Shown: positions 18,415-26,892, numbered from the stretch's first letter. The stretch is DNA of 64,000 nucleotides from Desulfurococcaceae archaeon MEX13E-LK6-19 (GCA_029637525.1 CP072660.1:496001-560000), one strand, 5' to 3'. Made by a program: numbers and translations. The notes: a model not told the origin generated them from the letters alone.

Positions 18415-19399
18415 ACCATTATGGTATTATGTTCTAGATTTAGTGAAAAACAAGAAGATATATGTATCTAAGAATCGTTTACTCAGAAAGAATTTTTTCT
18501 ATGTAAATCCTCTCCAAGCATTACTAGTAGACATGCTTATTTACAGAGAAGGTTTGGGCATTGGTAAAATAAAAGGTAGAGTTATTATTGAAAAAGACTA
18601 TAATAATGAGAAAATAGTATTCCTTGGAAGAAAAGGAGAAGTGGAATCGGAAATTATTTACCCAGGCAAAGACGTGATATATGAGGATATAGAAAGAATT
18701 CTTCCTTCTAAACCATTGTTTTTAGTGTTGAATAGCTTATACCATGAGCATACTCTCAGTGATAGAAAAAGACTTGGACTGCAGCTAGGTCTAATGGTTA
18801 ATGTTGTTAGAAGATGGTTGTGGGATAGACACCTTGTTTTTGTTGACACTCCTCAAGAGCTAATTAGTGTGATAGAGAAACACGCTAAACCAAATAGAGT
18901 ACTGTATCTAACACGTCAAGAAGTCTGTAATATTATTAATGATACCAAACATGTAGTGGCTCTTGATCCTTATGCGGAGGAAGCTCTTAATGAAAAAGTA
19001 GTGTTAAATTCCTCTATATTCATTATAGGTGGTATAGTTGATCGAGATAAACCTTTGAAAAAAGCTACTACAAAATTAATTAATATGCTGGAGAAAGAAT
19101 GTAATCTTTCAATTAATTCTTATCACATAGAAATTGATGGTATTAAAATGGCTGTTCCCCATAGGCTTAATCGGGTTCTTGAAATATTATTAAAGGTTCT
19201 CATCGATAGAATGACTTTACGTGAAGCAGTTATCTCAGTTATGACGAATAGAGATATTGCTTGGTATATTGGTTTGATGTTAGTTAAGGGAGAAACTAAA
19301 TTAGATGAAATTATTGCTGAGATAGAACGTATTATTGGTAGAAAAATTAGTAGAGAAGTGATACATCGAGCAAAGCGTATTGCCGGGTTGGGAGTATAG
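18404..19399 (+). CDS. tRNA (purine-9-N1)-methyltransferase, Trm10 family
   Basis: SPOUT-class enzyme methylating N1 of A9 and/or G9 in tRNA. The 331 residues show the Trm10 core: HTLSDRKRLGLQLGLMVNVVRRWLWDRHLVF in parts, a knot region with VVALDPYAEEALNEKVVLN and FIIGGIVDRDKPLKKATTKL, followed by a helical C-terminal domain. The start overlaps the nucleotidyltransferase stop; TTG 18401 or GTG 18404 are both possible and neither has a strong ribosome binding site. Confidence 0.82.
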   Translation: MSYKPLWYYVLDLVKNKKIYVSKNRLLRKNFFYVNPLQALLVDMLIYREGLGIGKIKGRVIIEKDYNNEKIVFLGRKGEVESEIIYPGKDVIYEDIERILPSKPLFLVLNSLYHEHTLSDRKRLGLQLGLMVNVVRRWLWDRHLVFVDTPQELISVIEKHAKPNRVLYLTRQEVCNIINDTKHVVALDPYAEEALNEKVVLNSSIFIIGGIVDRDKPLKKATTKLINMLEKECNLSINSYHIEIDGIKMAVPHRLNRVLEILLKVLIDRMTLREAVISVMTNRDIAWYIGLMLVKGETKLDEIIAEIERIIGRKISREVIHRAKRIAGLGV

Positions 19400-19464
19400 T
19401 TCTTCTCATATTTTGGATCGAAGTAAGATTGATAAGCAGGATCTGGTATTCTGTATAACCGAGT

Positions 19465-19544
19465 CAGTATAGTGGCGCGGTTGTAGATACACCGAATACG
19501 TATCTCTATAGCTACTCGTTGCTTGTATATACGCCACTATACTG
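19465..19544 (+). repeat. 80-bp palindromic element with 13-bp perfect terminal inverted repeats
   Basis: CAGTATAGTGGCG at 19465-19477 is the exact reverse complement of CGCCACTATACTG at 19532-19544. The 54 bases between contain further complementary segments (AGATAC/GTATCT; CGG/CCG), so the element could form a cruciform in DNA or a multi-stem RNA. No target duplication or coding sequence is visible. It lies between the trm10 stop and the glycosyltransferase start; a TATA-like GTATATAC near 19525 overlaps its right arm. Confidence 0.7.
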
Positions 19545-19588
19545 GACCCTAGTTGGTAGAATAAATGATGCACGGGGAGGTGATGGTC

Positions 19589-20719
19589 ATGAAAATCGCG
19601 ATAATGGGTAGGTGGAACGCGACATGTGGTGTAAGTTTGCATGCTGAACTTATTGGTAGAAAGCTTATTGAGCTAGGTCATAAGATCGTAGTATTTGCAC
19701 CAACATTATCATCTGCAGACAAGGATTGGCATCATCGTCACATCGATGTTGAAGATGAGCCCTGGGTTCATAGAGTGTTTGAAGAAACCGATGAGTACAG
19801 TTATCCTTTTGGAGGGAAGATAAATGCTGTAGAGATCTTTAAGGAGGATTTTGATGTATTTATTGTCGAAGCTTATAACAGATTTCCTGTAGAAGAATTC
19901 AAAAAGATTGCAAAAAGAATTAGAAAAAGAGCCCCATTAATACTGATTACGCATCTAGGATATATAAGAGATACAGAGCCATTAATGGAAATTGAATGGG
20001 ATGCTATAGTAGTTTTCGACAAGAGATTTATAGATGAAATAATAAAGTTCTTTGGAGAAAAAATTGTTAGAAAAACTGTGATTATACCTTATCCATACGC
20101 CATAATTAATGACGTATTACCTCGAAGACCGGATTTTGCTAAAGGAAAGATTTTATTCATAACATATGGTAGACAACCTATTGTCGAATACTTGGATTAC
20201 ATTAGAGTTCTTAGAAAACTTAAGAAGAAATACGATTTCGTGTACTGGATCATAAGAAGTGATGGAAAAATACCTTTCAATGAGAAATGGATTATTCAAA
20301 CAGTTATGAGACCGGATATAAGGACTATATACAGTCTTGTAATGGGTGCAGATATCCATCTGCTACCAAAAGGAGAAACACGTGCAGTAGTGTTATCTTC
20401 AACACTAAATCAGATATTATATGCGGGTACACCAACTGTTGTTCCTGATACACGATATTTTGAATACATACAAGTTAATGGTGATGGTATAGGACCTGTT
20501 GTAAAATATCCTTTAGGTAATACTATAGACTTATATGAGAAGATAGTTGCACTAATCGAGAACGATGAATTAAGGGAATATGTTAGTAGGGAGGCTAAAA
20601 AACTTGCATTGAAATATAGTGATGAGGTTGTAGCAAAAATGTTCATAGAGCTCTTCAACGTGGTTCTCGAGAAACCGGCTAGTATTCCTAGTATATTCTA
20701 CCGTTATCGAGCTCACTAA
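19589..20719 (+). CDS. Glycosyltransferase, GT4-like (GT-B fold)
   Basis: A 376-residue GT-B type protein. The N-terminal domain starts MKIAIMGRWNATCGVSLHAELIGRKL, the usual glycine-rich GT4 opening; the C-terminal half has IVEYLDYIRVLRKLK, DIHLLPKGETRAVVLSSTLNQILYAGTPTVVPDT and a terminal helix, corresponding to the donor-binding domain. GGGGAGGTG at 19574-19582 supports ATG 19589. The next gene, GH130 on the other strand, overlaps its 3' end by 32 bases. Substrate is unknown; a mannosyl or glucosyl transferase is plausible. Confidence 0.75.
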   Translation: MKIAIMGRWNATCGVSLHAELIGRKLIELGHKIVVFAPTLSSADKDWHHRHIDVEDEPWVHRVFEETDEYSYPFGGKINAVEIFKEDFDVFIVEAYNRFPVEEFKKIAKRIRKRAPLILITHLGYIRDTEPLMEIEWDAIVVFDKRFIDEIIKFFGEKIVRKTVIIPYPYAIINDVLPRRPDFAKGKILFITYGRQPIVEYLDYIRVLRKLKKKYDFVYWIIRSDGKIPFNEKWIIQTVMRPDIRTIYSLVMGADIHLLPKGETRAVVLSSTLNQILYAGTPTVVPDTRYFEYIQVNGDGIGPVVKYPLGNTIDLYEKIVALIENDELREYVSREAKKLALKYSDEVVAKMFIELFNVVLEKPASIPSIFYRYRAH

Positions 20720-21776
20720 GGACTTCGTTGAGTGAAATTAGCGCTATTCCTACCATAAAGTCTCCAGCTCCATAGGTCATTACAATTGTGTTTTCATCTA
20801 TTTTCACTGATCCGCATGGGAAGATTGTTAGTGGTCTATCTCCAACTAATTCGTAAGGATGACGTGGCTCCATGATATACCTTGGTGTAACGGCTTCTAT
20901 AACTACTTCTTCTTTGGAAAGTCTGAGCAATAATGCGAATACTCTATAGACAACAAGATCGCTGTCAACGGCATGGACGAATACTATAGCACGGTCTTTA
21001 TCTATATTTATTGGGGGAGAAGCCCATCCTAATTTACTCTCGAAAGGCGAAGGCTCCAGAACTTCTATGGCACTCTCTATTTTGACTTCTTTTATTCCAG
21101 CACCATCGTGTGTAAGTTCATCCTTATCGATCTTACTGATAAAGAGAAAGAATTCGTCGTCGGAGAAGTGTGGTCTATGGAAAAGATAGAATTCCCCGTT
21201 GCCTGTTTTGTGTAGGAAGGCGTCTTTGTTACTTATTGTTTCTGGGAATTTTTCTTCTGATAGAACAAAGACGTATTTCTTTACCCATGTCTTTAATTCT
21301 TTGTTGTAAACAGCTGTTACAGGTAATGTTCTATTTTTATATACTCTTGGATTAAAGTAATTTATCGATCTACCTGTATATGTCATGAATAATTGTCCAT
21401 CAAGCTCATATACTCTGGGGTCTTCGGTACCCCATACATCATATTTTGTTGATGGATATATGACTATATCTCCAGTGTAGCGGTTTGTGTTGATATAGCC
21501 GTCAAATACATCGTCTAGAGGAACAGTTAATTCGGCTATATAGCTTACATACATGTAGTAGCCAAGTATGATCCTTACATATAGTTTGAGAGCATCAATC
21601 TCCTGTAAATACACTGCACCTGCATTAAAAGCGGATATAGGGTTTCCTATAGGGTAGTTGTGGAGAATAATTCTGTCAGGACTTATTACACCCATCCTTA
21701 TTGCCATATCGTTTGTAGCTGGTCTACGTATTTTTAATGCTTCCTCGAATCCATAGGCTCTAGAATACTGCCCCAT
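20688..21776 (-). CDS. GH130-family glycoside phosphorylase (beta-mannoside type)
   Basis: The 362-residue protein fits GH130 well: WGTEDPRVYELDGQLFMTYTG with the conserved E-D-P-R, HKTGNGEFYLFHRPHFSDDEFFLFIS, LGWASPPINIDKDRAIVFVHAVD, and DRPLTIFPCGSVKIDENTIVMTYGAGD, the fourth- and fifth-blade motifs. Such enzymes split beta-mannosides with phosphate to give mannose 1-phosphate, which a nearby sugar nucleotidyltransferase could use. GTGAGGT precedes the ATG. It is the better-conserved of two GH130-like genes in the window. Confidence 0.83.
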   Translation of the reverse strand: MGQYSRAYGFEEALKIRRPATNDMAIRMGVISPDRIILHNYPIGNPISAFNAGAVYLQEIDALKLYVRIILGYYMYVSYIAELTVPLDDVFDGYINTNRYTGDIVIYPSTKYDVWGTEDPRVYELDGQLFMTYTGRSINYFNPRVYKNRTLPVTAVYNKELKTWVKKYVFVLSEEKFPETISNKDAFLHKTGNGEFYLFHRPHFSDDEFFLFISKIDKDELTHDGAGIKEVKIESAIEVLEPSPFESKLGWASPPINIDKDRAIVFVHAVDSDLVVYRVFALLLRLSKEEVVIEAVTPRYIMEPRHPYELVGDRPLTIFPCGSVKIDENTIVMTYGAGDFMVGIALISLNEVLSELDNGRIY

Positions 21777-21864
21777 ATTGATTTAACCTCACACTTGATT
21801 ACTTGGATAGAAACTTAATTTTAGCAAGACGTGTATTGGTATTTGATAGTAGCCTAAATGAATA

Positions 21865-21931
21865 GGTGTCAGTATTTCCGGCTCTCATCATAACCACTTC
21901 CGGTTCAAGAGACCCTCTTTTCATCACTATC
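21865..21931 (-). ncRNA. Candidate C/D-box sRNA
   Basis: On the minus strand, in order: C box GTGATGA (21927-21921), a 12-nt spacer, a D'-like TTGA (21908-21905), C' box ATGATGA (21891-21885), a 12-nt guide and D box CTGA (21872-21869). A TATA-like TTTATAA on the same strand (21962-21956) is about 28 bases upstream of box C. Size, order and guide length fit archaeal 2'-O-methylation guide RNAs; the D' box is degenerate and the D'-C' spacer (13 nt) is long. Target not assigned. Confidence 0.55.
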
Positions 21932-22034
21932 ATTAATGAACTACAAGACTGTGGGTTATAAACCCAGTCCCAAAACGATAATGACGATTAAAAATAAAAC
22001 CTCACATACCCTCTAGAGTATAAACGAATAGGAT

Positions 22035-22113
22035 GCGGCGGTCGTCTAGCCTGGACTAGGACGCCGGCCCCCCAAGCCGGAGATCCCGGGTTCAAATCCC
22101 GGCCGCCGCACCA
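22035..22113 (+). tRNA. tRNA-Gly(CCC) with C at position 33
   Basis: Acceptor GCGGCGG/CCGCCGC, discriminator A and encoded CCA (22111-22113). Anticodon stem CCGGC/GCCGG closes the seven-base loop CCCCCAA, which puts CCC at 34-36 and C, not the near-universal U, at 33. T-arm CCGGG-TTCAAAT-CCCGG. No intron. Confidence 0.92.
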
Positions 22114-22306
22114 TAATATTACCCTTAAAGATCCTGTTGTGCGAAGTTAGTTTGAAGTATGTATTCACATAAGTTTAGTTCTTTCATGATTATTGTTTTG
22201 CCCACTGTAAAATTGTCTGATGGGTCTTGCCATAGTTTTAAGGAAAGAAGTATTTATGTGAGGATAAAAAGGGTATTGGAAAGATAGTATTATGGTGATT
22301 ATCTGT

Positions 22307-22600
22307 ATGTTATCTAAGAATCCACTAGATATCGCTTCCGGGAAAAAGCTTGACAAAGATAGTATAGCTCAAGCATTGAGACTTGCTATTATAGGAGAAC
22401 TTGATGCTATAAACTTGTATTTGCAACTAGCTAGTGCTGTAGATGACGCGGGTGTAAAGAAGGTATTAGAGGATATAGCAGAAGAAGAGAAAGTACATGT
22501 CGGCGAGCTTTTAGAACTTCTTAAGAAACTTGATGTCGAGCAGGCTGAAGCTTTAGAGAAAGGGACAAGAGAAGTTAAAGAGCTATTGACTAAGTGTTGA
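22307..22600 (+). CDS. Small ferritin-like diiron protein
   Basis: A 97-residue helical protein. Helix 1 ALRLAIIGELDAINLYLQLA and helix 2 VKKVLEDIAEEEKVHVGELLELLKKL supply an E and an E-x-x-H pair, the half-site of a four-helix ferritin-like diiron centre; two copies would assemble the full site, as in encapsulated-ferritin and related small rubrerythrin-like proteins. No encapsulin gene is near. ATG 22307 follows GGTGAT. The adjacent thioredoxin reductase on the other strand suggests an oxidative-stress or iron role, by context only. Confidence 0.7.
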   Translation: MLSKNPLDIASGKKLDKDSIAQALRLAIIGELDAINLYLQLASAVDDAGVKKVLEDIAEEEKVHVGELLELLKKLDVEQAEALEKGTREVKELLTKC

Positions 22601-22674
22601 AGTATAAAAACAGTCAATATATTGCGTCCGAGCTACTTTGCAAAATATTTTCAACAGAAGACCTATTGTGGAAA

Positions 22675-23664
22675 TTATTGTTTTTGTTTTATTTTTGTGA
22701 TGTATTTGAATGCAGCATCAGCTGCTTTTGCTCCATCGGCTGCGGCTGTTATAATTTGCTCAAATCTGTACTTACATTCTCCTCCTGCTGCATCGCCTGC
22801 TACGTATATTCCTGGAAGATTTGTGCTCATATCCGGTTTTACTTTTGCGAAACCATTTTCATCAACTTCGATTCCGATTTTTCTAAAGAAGTCAGTGGGT
22901 GGTTGAAGTCCTATTTCAATGAATATGCCGTCGACTTTGAGTATTTTTTCTTCGCCCGAGATAGTATTCTTGATCTTTATTGCTTCCACCTTATTCTCAC
23001 CAATGATCTCTGTAACAATGCTGTTTAGAAGGAATTCTATTCTAGGATTTGATTTTGCTTTCTCTACATACACAGGGAAAGCTCTGAACTCGCTTCTTCT
23101 ATGAATTAAATATACTTTTGAGGCTAGCTCAGCTAGATATAGGGCTGAAATTAATGCTGAGTTTCCGCCGCCAACTACAGCAACAGTTTTTCCTTTGAAT
23201 AAGGGTCCATCGCATGTAGCACAATATGAAACTCCTCTTCCAACAAGTTCCTTTTCACCCGGAACACCAAGTTTACGTTTCTCGCTTCCAATAGCTAGTA
23301 TTACTGCGTATCCACAGTATTTTCTTCCCATACGTGTTTCAACGCACCATAGATCGTTCTGTTTACTAACATTCGCAACTTCGTCGATGATTATTGGTAC
23401 ATTATATTTTCTCACGTGGGCAACAAATTTGTTGACTAGATCTTGCCCAGAGATCTCGGGTAAACCTATGTAGTCGTCTATAACTGTAGCTTCTGTAACT
23501 AAACCGCCAATAAGTTTCGTTATAACAACAGTTTTTAGTCCGTAACGTGCAGAGTAAAGAGCGGCTGTTAAACCAGCTGGTCCACCGCCAACAATTACGA
23601 CATCATACTTCTCTGATTCCCTGGATTCTATTGGAGTTCTTAATGGTGTTAGCTTGAATTTCAT
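22675..23664 (-). CDS. trxB: Thioredoxin reductase
   Basis: FAD/NAD(P)H-dependent reductase that reduces thioredoxin- or glutaredoxin-like proteins. The 329 residues contain the FAD motif VVIVGGGPAGLTAALYSARYG (residues 22-42), the redox-active CATC near residue 150, the NAD(P) motif VAVVGGGNSALISALYL and the terminal FAD-binding GIYVAGDAAGG. AAGGTG precedes the ATG. Length is typical. Divergent promoters are not obvious; the gene converges with the ferritin-like gene. Confidence 0.94.
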   Translation of the reverse strand: MKFKLTPLRTPIESRESEKYDVVIVGGGPAGLTAALYSARYGLKTVVITKLIGGLVTEATVIDDYIGLPEISGQDLVNKFVAHVRKYNVPIIIDEVANVSKQNDLWCVETRMGRKYCGYAVILAIGSEKRKLGVPGEKELVGRGVSYCATCDGPLFKGKTVAVVGGGNSALISALYLAELASKVYLIHRRSEFRAFPVYVEKAKSNPRIEFLLNSIVTEIIGENKVEAIKIKNTISGEEKILKVDGIFIEIGLQPPTDFFRKIGIEVDENGFAKVKPDMSTNLPGIYVAGDAAGGECKYRFEQIITAAADGAKAADAAFKYITKIKQKQ

Positions 23665-23780
23665 AATATTGCACCTTTTTGCTTATTCTCTTAAAGTTTT
23701 ATAAGTATTCAGTGTTGTACACACATAGTCTTTTAAGATACTTAATATAGAAGATGCGGCTCAAAGAATGAAAGAAAGCG

Positions 23781-24782
23781 TTATTGTATTTTGAGTACAG
23801 CTGATCCTTTTATTTCACCGTGTTTAAGGTCTTGCAAAGCCTTATTTGCGTCCTTAAGCGGGTATAAGTTTATTGTTGTTTTAACTTTTGCTTTTGCAGC
23901 CTCTTGAAGGAACTCTCTTACATCACTTCTCGTAACATTAGCTACACTCTTTATTTCTCTTTCAAGCCATAGAAGCTCATATTCTAGCCTCTCTATGGGA
24001 GTCATGTATATTCCTCCTAAAACAAGTCGTCCACCCTTATCAAGATTCTTTAATGCTTCTTTTACCACCCAACCTGCGGGGGCAAAGATTATTGCGGCAT
24101 CAAGTTTCTCAGGCGATCTATCAACAGGTGTTCCAGCCCATTTAGCCCCTAGTTCAAGTGCGTGTTCTTGTCTTTCTTTGGATCTCGTGAAGACATAGAC
24201 TTCGAGACCTTTATTTAGCGCTATTTGTATGATCATGTGGGCTGATGAGCCAAACCCGTATAGTCCTAGTTTACCTCCTTTCTCTAATAGTCCTGTTAGT
24301 TTTAATGCACGATATCCTATTGCTCCTCCACATAAAAGCGGGGCAGCATGATAATCATCATATTCAGGAGGTATTGGGTGAACAAACCCCTCCTTGGCAA
24401 CCATGTATTCAGCATAGCCCCCATCTACACTATATCCTGTAAATAATGCTTTATCGCAGAGATTCTCGAGTCCTTGTCTACAATACTTACACTTACCACA
24501 AGCCCAGTAAAGCCATGGTACACCTACTCTATCGCCTTTTTTCACTGTGGTAACGTTCTCACCAACCTCTTCCACAACACCTATAACCTGATGACCTGGT
24601 ATCAAGGGTAACTTAACTGGTTTAAGTTCGTTCTCGATAATGTGGAGATCTGTACGACAAACGCCACAGCATTTTACTCTTAAAAGAACCTCGTCTTCTT
24701 TAGGCTCAGGCTTTTCGACATCAGTATAAACAAGAGGATCTGACTCAATTGGCGCAGGTTTGTATAGTACAGCAGCTTTCAA
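23781..24782 (-). CDS. adh: Zinc-dependent alcohol dehydrogenase (MDR family)
   Basis: Medium-chain NAD(P)-dependent dehydrogenase of 333 residues. Visible: CCGVCRTDLH with a catalytic zinc Cys, GHQVIGVVEEVG, the structural zinc lobe CGKCKYCRQGLENLC with four Cys, and a Rossmann segment KLGLYGFGSSAHMIIQIAL. The motif order and CGVCRTDL resemble archaeal and bacterial alcohol dehydrogenases acting on small primary alcohols or aldehydes. Substrate not defined. A separate membrane protein gene starts divergently at 24888. Confidence 0.9.
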   Translation of the reverse strand: MKAAVLYKPAPIESDPLVYTDVEKPEPKEDEVLLRVKCCGVCRTDLHIIENELKPVKLPLIPGHQVIGVVEEVGENVTTVKKGDRVGVPWLYWACGKCKYCRQGLENLCDKALFTGYSVDGGYAEYMVAKEGFVHPIPPEYDDYHAAPLLCGGAIGYRALKLTGLLEKGGKLGLYGFGSSAHMIIQIALNKGLEVYVFTRSKERQEHALELGAKWAGTPVDRSPEKLDAAIIFAPAGWVVKEALKNLDKGGRLVLGGIYMTPIERLEYELLWLEREIKSVANVTRSDVREFLQEAAKAKVKTTINLYPLKDANKALQDLKHGEIKGSAVLKIQ

Positions 24783-24887
24783 ACAATATCCACCAGGAAA
24801 CTCTATTACTTAAACCCGGTATTTATCTGGTACTAGGATAGTGTAGTTAGACTACATTTACCCGGAGATCATGATAAGGTGAGAGTA

Positions 24888-25259
24888 ATGTATAATGAGG
24901 TTATTGGAACAATATATTTCCTTCAAAACATTATTGCTGTACTAATAATAGTACTGCTGATTGTCACTGGCTTAACGACTGGTAAGTATGTTAGAATAGT
25001 TTCTACTTCTATTCTTCTGGTAATACTCGTACTTCATTACTACATAATATCTATGGTATCGGGTATAGAAAACATAACAATTTATCCATTCGTAATAGTT
25101 GAAGGAAAGAATGGATATTATACTGTTACAATAGATTTTGGACAAGTTATTGTTGTTAGTTTAGCCTGGTTTTGGAGACGTGAAATATATGAGAAAATAA
25201 GTGTTGTTAAGAATAAAATCAAGGTGATGATTGAGATCCTCCGAGGCTTGATCTCTTAA
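24888..25259 (+). CDS. Small membrane protein of unknown function
   Basis: I do not recognise this 123-residue protein. It has three hydrophobic segments: residues 5-28 (IGTIYFLQNIIAVLIIVLLI), 33-57 (VRIVSTSILLVILVLHYYII) and about 78-93 around VVSLAWFWRR, and a basic C-terminal helix (YEKISVVKNKIKVMIEIL). AGGTGA at 24875-24880 supports ATG 24888 rather than GTG 24879. It ends 48 bases before a Glu tRNA gene. Coding status rests on an uninterrupted frame, a ribosome binding site and coherent topology. Confidence 0.6.
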   Translation: MYNEVIGTIYFLQNIIAVLIIVLLIVTGLTTGKYVRIVSTSILLVILVLHYYIISMVSGIENITIYPFVIVEGKNGYYTVTIDFGQVIVVSLAWFWRREIYEKISVVKNKIKVMIEILRGLIS

Positions 25260-25307
25260 TGGAAAACTATTAAAAACCTATCTAGGTATCATTCATAAAA
25301 GGCGGGA

Positions 25308-25382
25308 GCCGCCGTAGTATAGCCCGGCCAAGTATGCGGGCCTCTCGAGCCCGTGACCCGGGTTCAAATCCCGGCGGCGGCA
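25308..25382 (+). tRNA. tRNA-Glu(CTC)
   Basis: Acceptor GCCGCCG/CGGCGGC, discriminator A, CCA not encoded. Anticodon loop CTCTCGA gives CTC. T-arm CCGGG-TTCAAAT-CCCGG. No intron. A TTAAAA-containing A/T box lies about 35-40 bases upstream. Confidence 0.93.
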
Positions 25383-25436
25383 TAACCGCGCGGGCCCTGC
25401 TCTACCACCTTATTAAATTACTTATGGCTTCATGCT

Positions 25437-26117
25437 TTACACAGGATATATCCCTATCACTCTCTCATACGCTTCTATGATCCTTGAGACAACAACCCAT
25501 GTGTCAAGAGGTTTGGGGTATATAGCATAGACTTCGTCAGCTATATCATAGATTTCTCTACGAAAATCACCGTGGGGAAACCCTCCTATGCCGACAATAT
25601 AGTTTCCATCACTAATTTTCTTTGCAATTTTTTCTGGAGCCATGAGTGTACCTGTTTCACTTAGTAGTATTAGTTTTCTTCCAAGAGTATCTAAGAGATC
25701 TTGTATACTCATATCTTTTACATACATTAACGGTTGCGATTGATCCGGAGGGACTTTCCCTACTGTAAGCAATTGCTCCATTAAGCCGACAAATCTATTG
25801 TAGTTACGTGGTATTCTTACGTCTCTTCTAATGAATATAACATAGTCATTTAATGTATGGACGTATATTCTTAGTTTCCCCTCTAAGTTCAATGGCGAAC
25901 TAAGTGCATTAAGAAGAGAGATATGTACTATGTCGGGCCGCCCTCTTTTCTCTCTATTCTTTAAAGTCTTCATTGCATGGTAATGAATGCTTGTGTCTAA
26001 TAGTATCTCTCCTGGCTTCTTTCCTCTCCTACGTGCATTTTTTAGTACAGCGGGATGACCCCAGATTTCTTTTGGTACTAGTTCAAGCGAAGACTCTATT
26101 AGCACCATATACAGCAT
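25437..26117 (-). CDS. nep1: 16S rRNA pseudouridine N1-methyltransferase Nep1 (Emg1)
   Basis: SPOUT-class enzyme that methylates N1 of a hypermodified pseudouridine in helix 35 of 16S rRNA and assists small-subunit assembly. The 226 residues contain LLDTSIHYHAMKTLKNREKRGRPDIVHISLL in parts, IYVHTLNDYVI, RIPRNYNRFVGLMEQLL and the knot segment YIVGIGGFPHGDF, all diagnostic for Nep1. The gene ends 55 bases after tRNA-Glu on the opposite strand. Confidence 0.92.
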   Translation of the reverse strand: MLYMVLIESSLELVPKEIWGHPAVLKNARRRGKKPGEILLDTSIHYHAMKTLKNREKRGRPDIVHISLLNALSSPLNLEGKLRIYVHTLNDYVIFIRRDVRIPRNYNRFVGLMEQLLTVGKVPPDQSQPLMYVKDMSIQDLLDTLGRKLILLSETGTLMAPEKIAKKISDGNYIVGIGGFPHGDFRREIYDIADEVYAIYPKPLDTWVVVSRIIEAYERVIGIYPV

Positions 26118-26229
26118 CCCTTTTACACACCCAGGGAGAGGTTTCTTCGCAAAATGTTTTATGTTAGTTTACTATAAGTACACTATTAAGGGTGTTGATT
26201 ATTTTAGAAAGGGATTGGGGTAATTATTT

Positions 26230-26553
26230 TTGAGTAAACGAAAGCAGTTGCTTAAGGATCTTGCTATACAGCGTATGAAGCTACTCTATAGCATGGCTGT
26301 TGATATGGTTAGAAAAGGTGATTTGGAGTTAGCTAGAAGATATGTAGATATCATAGTGGCTATATCCTTGAGGACAAGAACGAGACCCCCTAAGAATATT
26401 AGGAGAGGATACTGTAGGAATTGTCATATACCTTTAGTACCCGGTTTAACAGCTAGAGTACGTATACAGAGCGAGGGTAAGGGAAGTAGAGTTGTGGTGA
26501 CTTGCCTGCTATGTGGATGGAAGAGAAGGTACATGATAAAAGCCCGTCGATAA
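26230..26553 (+). CDS. rnp4: Ribonuclease P protein component 4 (Rpp21/Rpr2)
   Basis: Zinc-ribbon subunit of archaeal RNase P. The 107 residues have an N-terminal helical pair (AIQRMKLLYSMAVDMVRKGD), the ISLRTRTRPPKNIRRGYCRNC segment and a second CLLC pair, giving the four-Cys zinc site. The start is TTG 26230. It opens the second large translation cluster of the window and is followed 14 bases later by the YhbY gene. Confidence 0.9.
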   Translation: MSKRKQLLKDLAIQRMKLLYSMAVDMVRKGDLELARRYVDIIVAISLRTRTRPPKNIRRGYCRNCHIPLVPGLTARVRIQSEGKGSRVVVTCLLCGWKRRYMIKARR

Positions 26554-26567
26554 AGGAATTAATTAAG

Positions 26568-26855
26568 ATGAAAAAAGCGTCAAGCAAGTGTGATGTAAAC
26601 ATAGGTAAGAAGGGTATAACTAAAGAAGTTATTGAAGAGATTAAGAAAAGACTTGAGCGTAATAAGGTAGTCAAGGTAAGAATACTCAAGTCAGCTCTTG
26701 TAGTAACAGGTCTTGATAGGCGTTCGTTGGCACGTGAAGTAGCTAATAGGGCTGGTGCACGTTTAGTGGAAGTGCGGGGTAGAACATTTATACTTGTAAA
26801 GCATGTTGGTAGAGGAGAGGATAATATAAAGTATAAAAGAAGGATAGAAGATTAA
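26568..26855 (+). CDS. YhbY/CRM-domain RNA-binding protein
   Basis: A 95-residue CRM domain (YhbY, CRS1 type) that binds pre-ribosomal RNA in bacteria and archaea. Visible: IGKKGITKEVIEEIKKRLERNKVVKVRI with the G-K-x-G loop, then RRSLAREVANRAGARLVEVRGRTFIL. The frame is open back to 26502 inside rnp4, but AAGGA at 26553-26557 and ATG 26568 place the start just after the rnp4 stop and give the family length. Confidence 0.84.
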   Translation: MKKASSKCDVNIGKKGITKEVIEEIKKRLERNKVVKVRILKSALVVTGLDRRSLAREVANRAGARLVEVRGRTFILVKHVGRGEDNIKYKRRIED

Positions 26856-26892
26856 CCCTAGCTTAGTGGATTAGTGAAAGGAGGGTGCTGGA

